Positions 6,338 to 7,469 of a stretch of DNA of 7,469 nucleotides are shown here, piece after piece (position 1 is the first letter of the stretch; every line of letters starts with the position of its first letter). The DNA comes from Deltaproteobacteria bacterium (lineage in GTDB: Bacteria > Desulfobacterota > Desulfobacteria > C00003060 > C00003106). The stretch lies in NCBI GenBank assembly GCA_019314005.1, contig JAFDAE010000102.1, positions 1 through 7,469 on the forward strand, read 5' to 3'. The notes under the pieces are model-generated. The model made no database searches. It worked only from the letters and a program-made list of their open reading frames with translations, and was not told the origin of the DNA. The translations under genes were made by a program, and so were the position numbers.

Positions 6338-7087
6338 ATGAGACTTGCTGGTATAGATATTGGTTCACGTAGCATTGAGCTGGTTGTATTGAGGGACAGC
6401 GAGATCATTGAAAGCAGGCAGGCTGATTCCGGGTTTGACCCAATGGCGCAGGCCAGGAAGCTTCTTGACGGAGTAAAACATCACCATATCATGGCTACCG
6501 GCTATGGAAGGCATCTTTTCGAGCTTTGTCTTGATGCCCCGACGGTTACAGAGATCAAAGCCTATGCTGTGGGCGCAAATGCTCTTTTTCCCGATGTCAG
6601 GACAATACTGGATATCGGCGGGCAGGACAGCAAGGCAATAGCTCTTAATAAAAACGGGAAAGTAATGAAGTTCGAAATGAACGACCGTTGTGCCGCGGGA
6701 ACAGGTAAATTTCTTGAGATCATGGCACATGCTCTTGGCTTTGGACTGGATGAATTTGGAGCGGAGGCGCTCAAGGCAACGAAAGATATTCAAATCAGCA
6801 GCATGTGCACCGTGTTTGCTGAATCGGAAGTCACCTCTCTTGTGGCAAAAGGAGAAGATCGCCGTGAAATCGCACTGGGACTGCATGCTTCTGTTGTTCG
6901 GCGTGCTGTTGGCATGCTGAAAAGAGTATGCCCTGACGGCAACATTTTTTTTGCCGGCGGGGTAGCAAAAAATCCATGCATGCGCAACTTGATAGAAAAT
7001 GCACTTGGCCAGAAGATAACTGTTCCACAGAATCCGCAGATGGTAGGGGCCTTAGGCGCAGCGATTCTGGCAGGTGAAATAAAATAA
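6338..7087 (+). CDS. BadF/BadG/BcrA/BcrD-type ASKHA ATPase, activase of HgdB/double-cubane proteins
   Basis: This 249-residue protein belongs to the HgdC/YjiL/DCCP-reductase group. In known members a homodimer bridged by one [4Fe-4S] cluster hydrolyses ATP to push an electron at very low potential into a HgdB-type partner. Seen in order are phosphate loop 1 GIDIGSRSIELVV (5-17), TGYGR (54-58), phosphate loop 2 LDIGGQDSKAI (91-101), the first cluster cysteine Cys118 in NDRCAAGTGKFLE, the second Cys157 in SSMCTVFAESEV, the adenosine-site motif FFAGGVAKN (204-212), and VGALGAAILAG near the end. Both cysteines and both phosphate loops are intact, and the length is typical of the short single-domain form. 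AGGAGA lies 8 bases before the ATG. Its partners are presumably the two HgdB-like proteins at the start of the window, although the transporter and methyltransferase genes lie between them. A role in activating the corrinoid protein directly is a less likely alternative. Confidence 0.93.
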   Translation: MRLAGIDIGSRSIELVVLRDSEIIESRQADSGFDPMAQARKLLDGVKHHHIMATGYGRHLFELCLDAPTVTEIKAYAVGANALFPDVRTILDIGGQDSKAIALNKNGKVMKFEMNDRCAAGTGKFLEIMAHALGFGLDEFGAEALKATKDIQISSMCTVFAESEVTSLVAKGEDRREIALGLHASVVRRAVGMLKRVCPDGNIFFAGGVAKNPCMRNLIENALGQKITVPQNPQMVGALGAAILAGEIK

Positions 7088-7123
7088 TGGAAATCACACA
7101 GATATCGCTTAAGAGGAAAAATT

Positions 7124-7180
7124 ATGCCCGACTTTGATTTTTTATTGAAAGAACAGTTTTTATTGAAAAACGTTGGTTGA
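7124..7180 (+). CDS. Possible small ORF or leader peptide (18 residues), doubtful
   Basis: An ATG preceded by AAGAGG at a 7-base spacing opens an 18-codon frame ending in TGA. The peptide MPDFDFLLKEQFLLKNVG contains FLLK twice, because the frame spans two direct repeats. Nothing recognisable is encoded. It could be a leader peptide, the remnant of a gene, or chance. The TGA is followed one codon later by TAA, so selenocysteine read-through would add nothing meaningful. Confidence 0.15.
   Translation: MPDFDFLLKEQFLLKNVG
7139..7168 (+). repeat. Pair of 12-base direct repeats
   Basis: TTTTTATTGAAA occurs at 7139-7150 and again at 7157-7168, starts 18 bases apart. The copies could form a tandem binding site for a regulator of the downstream gene, or simply reflect local duplication in AT-rich DNA. 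There are only two copies, so no array is implied. Confidence 0.6.
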
Positions 7181-7202
7181 TTTTAATCATAAAAGATTAA
7201 TC
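7179..7202 (+). repeat. Imperfect AT-rich dyad upstream of the yedE-like gene
   Basis: GATTTTAATC and GATTAATC can pair as an 8-bp stem with a two-T bulge and a six-base loop (ATAAAA). The second arm is itself a palindrome. It is too AT-rich and lacks the following T-run expected of a terminator; an operator-like site is possible but unproven. Confidence 0.35.
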
Positions 7203-7286
7203 TGTCGGCCTGCGTGTGCGGTGTGACTCGAATATTTAATGAATTCTTTAAGATTTTTCAGGAAAATTAATGAAAGGAGAAATTAA

Positions 7287-7469
7287 ATGGGACGATTGAA
7301 AAACATTTTTGCAACCCGTTGGGGTATTATTGGTGTAGGGGCCTTTATAGGTCTGCTTGCCGCTCTTTTACAAAAGCTGGGCAACCCGGGCAACATGGGT
7401 ATTTGCGTGGCCTGCTTTGAGAGAGACATCGCAGGAGCAATCGGGATTCATCGGGCGGCCGTGGTCCAG
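7287..7469 (+). CDS. yedE: YedE-like membrane protein, putative selenium transporter (N-terminal part)
   Basis: The first 61 codons are present and the gene continues past the window. The N-terminus has a short basic lead (MGRLKN), a first membrane segment (about residues 12-28, WGIIGVGAFIGLLAALL), then the conserved block KLGNPGNMGICVACFERD (30-47) and GAIGIHRAAVVQ (50-61). That block is characteristic of the YedE/YeeE family branch associated with bacterial selenium metabolism; the two cysteines Cys40 and Cys43 are part of it. Relatives are polytopic inner-membrane proteins proposed to import a selenium or sulfur species. AAGGAG stands 7 bases before the ATG. It follows the activase gene by 199 bases, so it is probably a separate transcription unit. 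The selenium role rests on family knowledge, not on anything in this fragment. Confidence 0.8.
   Translation, partial: MGRLKNIFATRWGIIGVGAFIGLLAALLQKLGNPGNMGICVACFERDIAGAIGIHRAAVVQ

Larger units (their letters stand above)
7088..7286 (+). other. Intergenic region before the yedE-like gene
   Basis: This is the only long gap in the window and is clearly AT-richer than the genes around it. It holds a pair of 12-base direct repeats, an imperfect AT-rich dyad, a possible 18-codon reading frame, and a short weak dyad (TTAA-GA-TTTT / AAAATTAA, 7248-7270) just before the ribosome site of the next gene. No GC-rich hairpin with a T-run was found, so no intrinsic terminator for the upstream operon can be named. 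TTGAAA at 7163 is a possible -35 element but no good -10 is placed 16-18 bases after it. The gap most likely marks a transcription-unit boundary with a promoter for the next gene. Confidence 0.5.

Noticed and set aside
6365..6886. A 173-codon open frame on the minus strand inside the activase gene
   Set aside because: It lies wholly opposite a gene with all its family motifs intact, its translation shows no recognisable domain, and it has no sign of its own transcription unit.
7178..7210. Possible selenocysteine TGA followed by a stem-loop
   Set aside because: The frame meets a TAA stop two codons after the TGA, the dyad is weak and AT-rich, and no selenoprotein motif precedes it.
7088..7286. 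Intrinsic terminator for the operon
   Set aside because: No GC-rich stem followed by a T-run was found; the T-runs at 7138 and 7157 have no stem before them.

Overview
The window is a single-direction gene cluster (all genes on the + strand) from an anaerobic bacterium. The content fits a sulfate-reducing or syntrophic Desulfobacterota-type organism: oxygen-sensitive 2-hydroxyacyl-CoA dehydratase-family iron-sulfur proteins with their ATPase activator, corrinoid methyl transfer, a Tat-exported binding protein and a YedE-type selenium-metabolism membrane protein. The taxonomic placement is inference from gene content and moderate base composition; no marker gene is present.

Layout: (1) 1-114, the C-terminal end of a HgdB/double-cubane-type protein. 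(2) 134-1279, a complete paralogue of it. (3) 1320-4116, a complete type I ABC importer of the SsuABC/TauABC/NrtABC class: Tat-signal binding protein, permease and ATPase. (4) 4121-5728, a fusion of a UroD/MtaA-type zinc methyltransferase with a corrinoid-binding domain, the domain order known from chloromethane methyltransferase CmuA. (5) 5733-6317, a stand-alone protein resembling the activation (SAM-binding) domain of B12-dependent methionine synthase. (6) 6338-7087, a BadF/HgdC-type ASKHA ATPase, the activase that drives electrons into HgdB/double-cubane proteins. (7) A 199-base gap, then the start of a yedE-like gene that runs off the window.

Genes 1 to 6 are separated by only 3 to 40 bases and look like one operon. 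The most economical reading, which is inference, is an import-and-demethylation module. The ABC transporter brings in a small methylated or sulfonate-like compound. The fusion protein moves its methyl group onto its own corrinoid. The reactivation-domain protein and the activase/double-cubane pair supply the very low-potential electrons needed to return inactive Co(II) corrinoid to Co(I). No dedicated RACE-type corrinoid activator and no second methyltransferase (methyl acceptor enzyme) are present in the window, so this electron route and the methyl acceptor are open questions. No regulator, RNA gene, CRISPR array, insertion sequence or convincing intrinsic terminator was seen.
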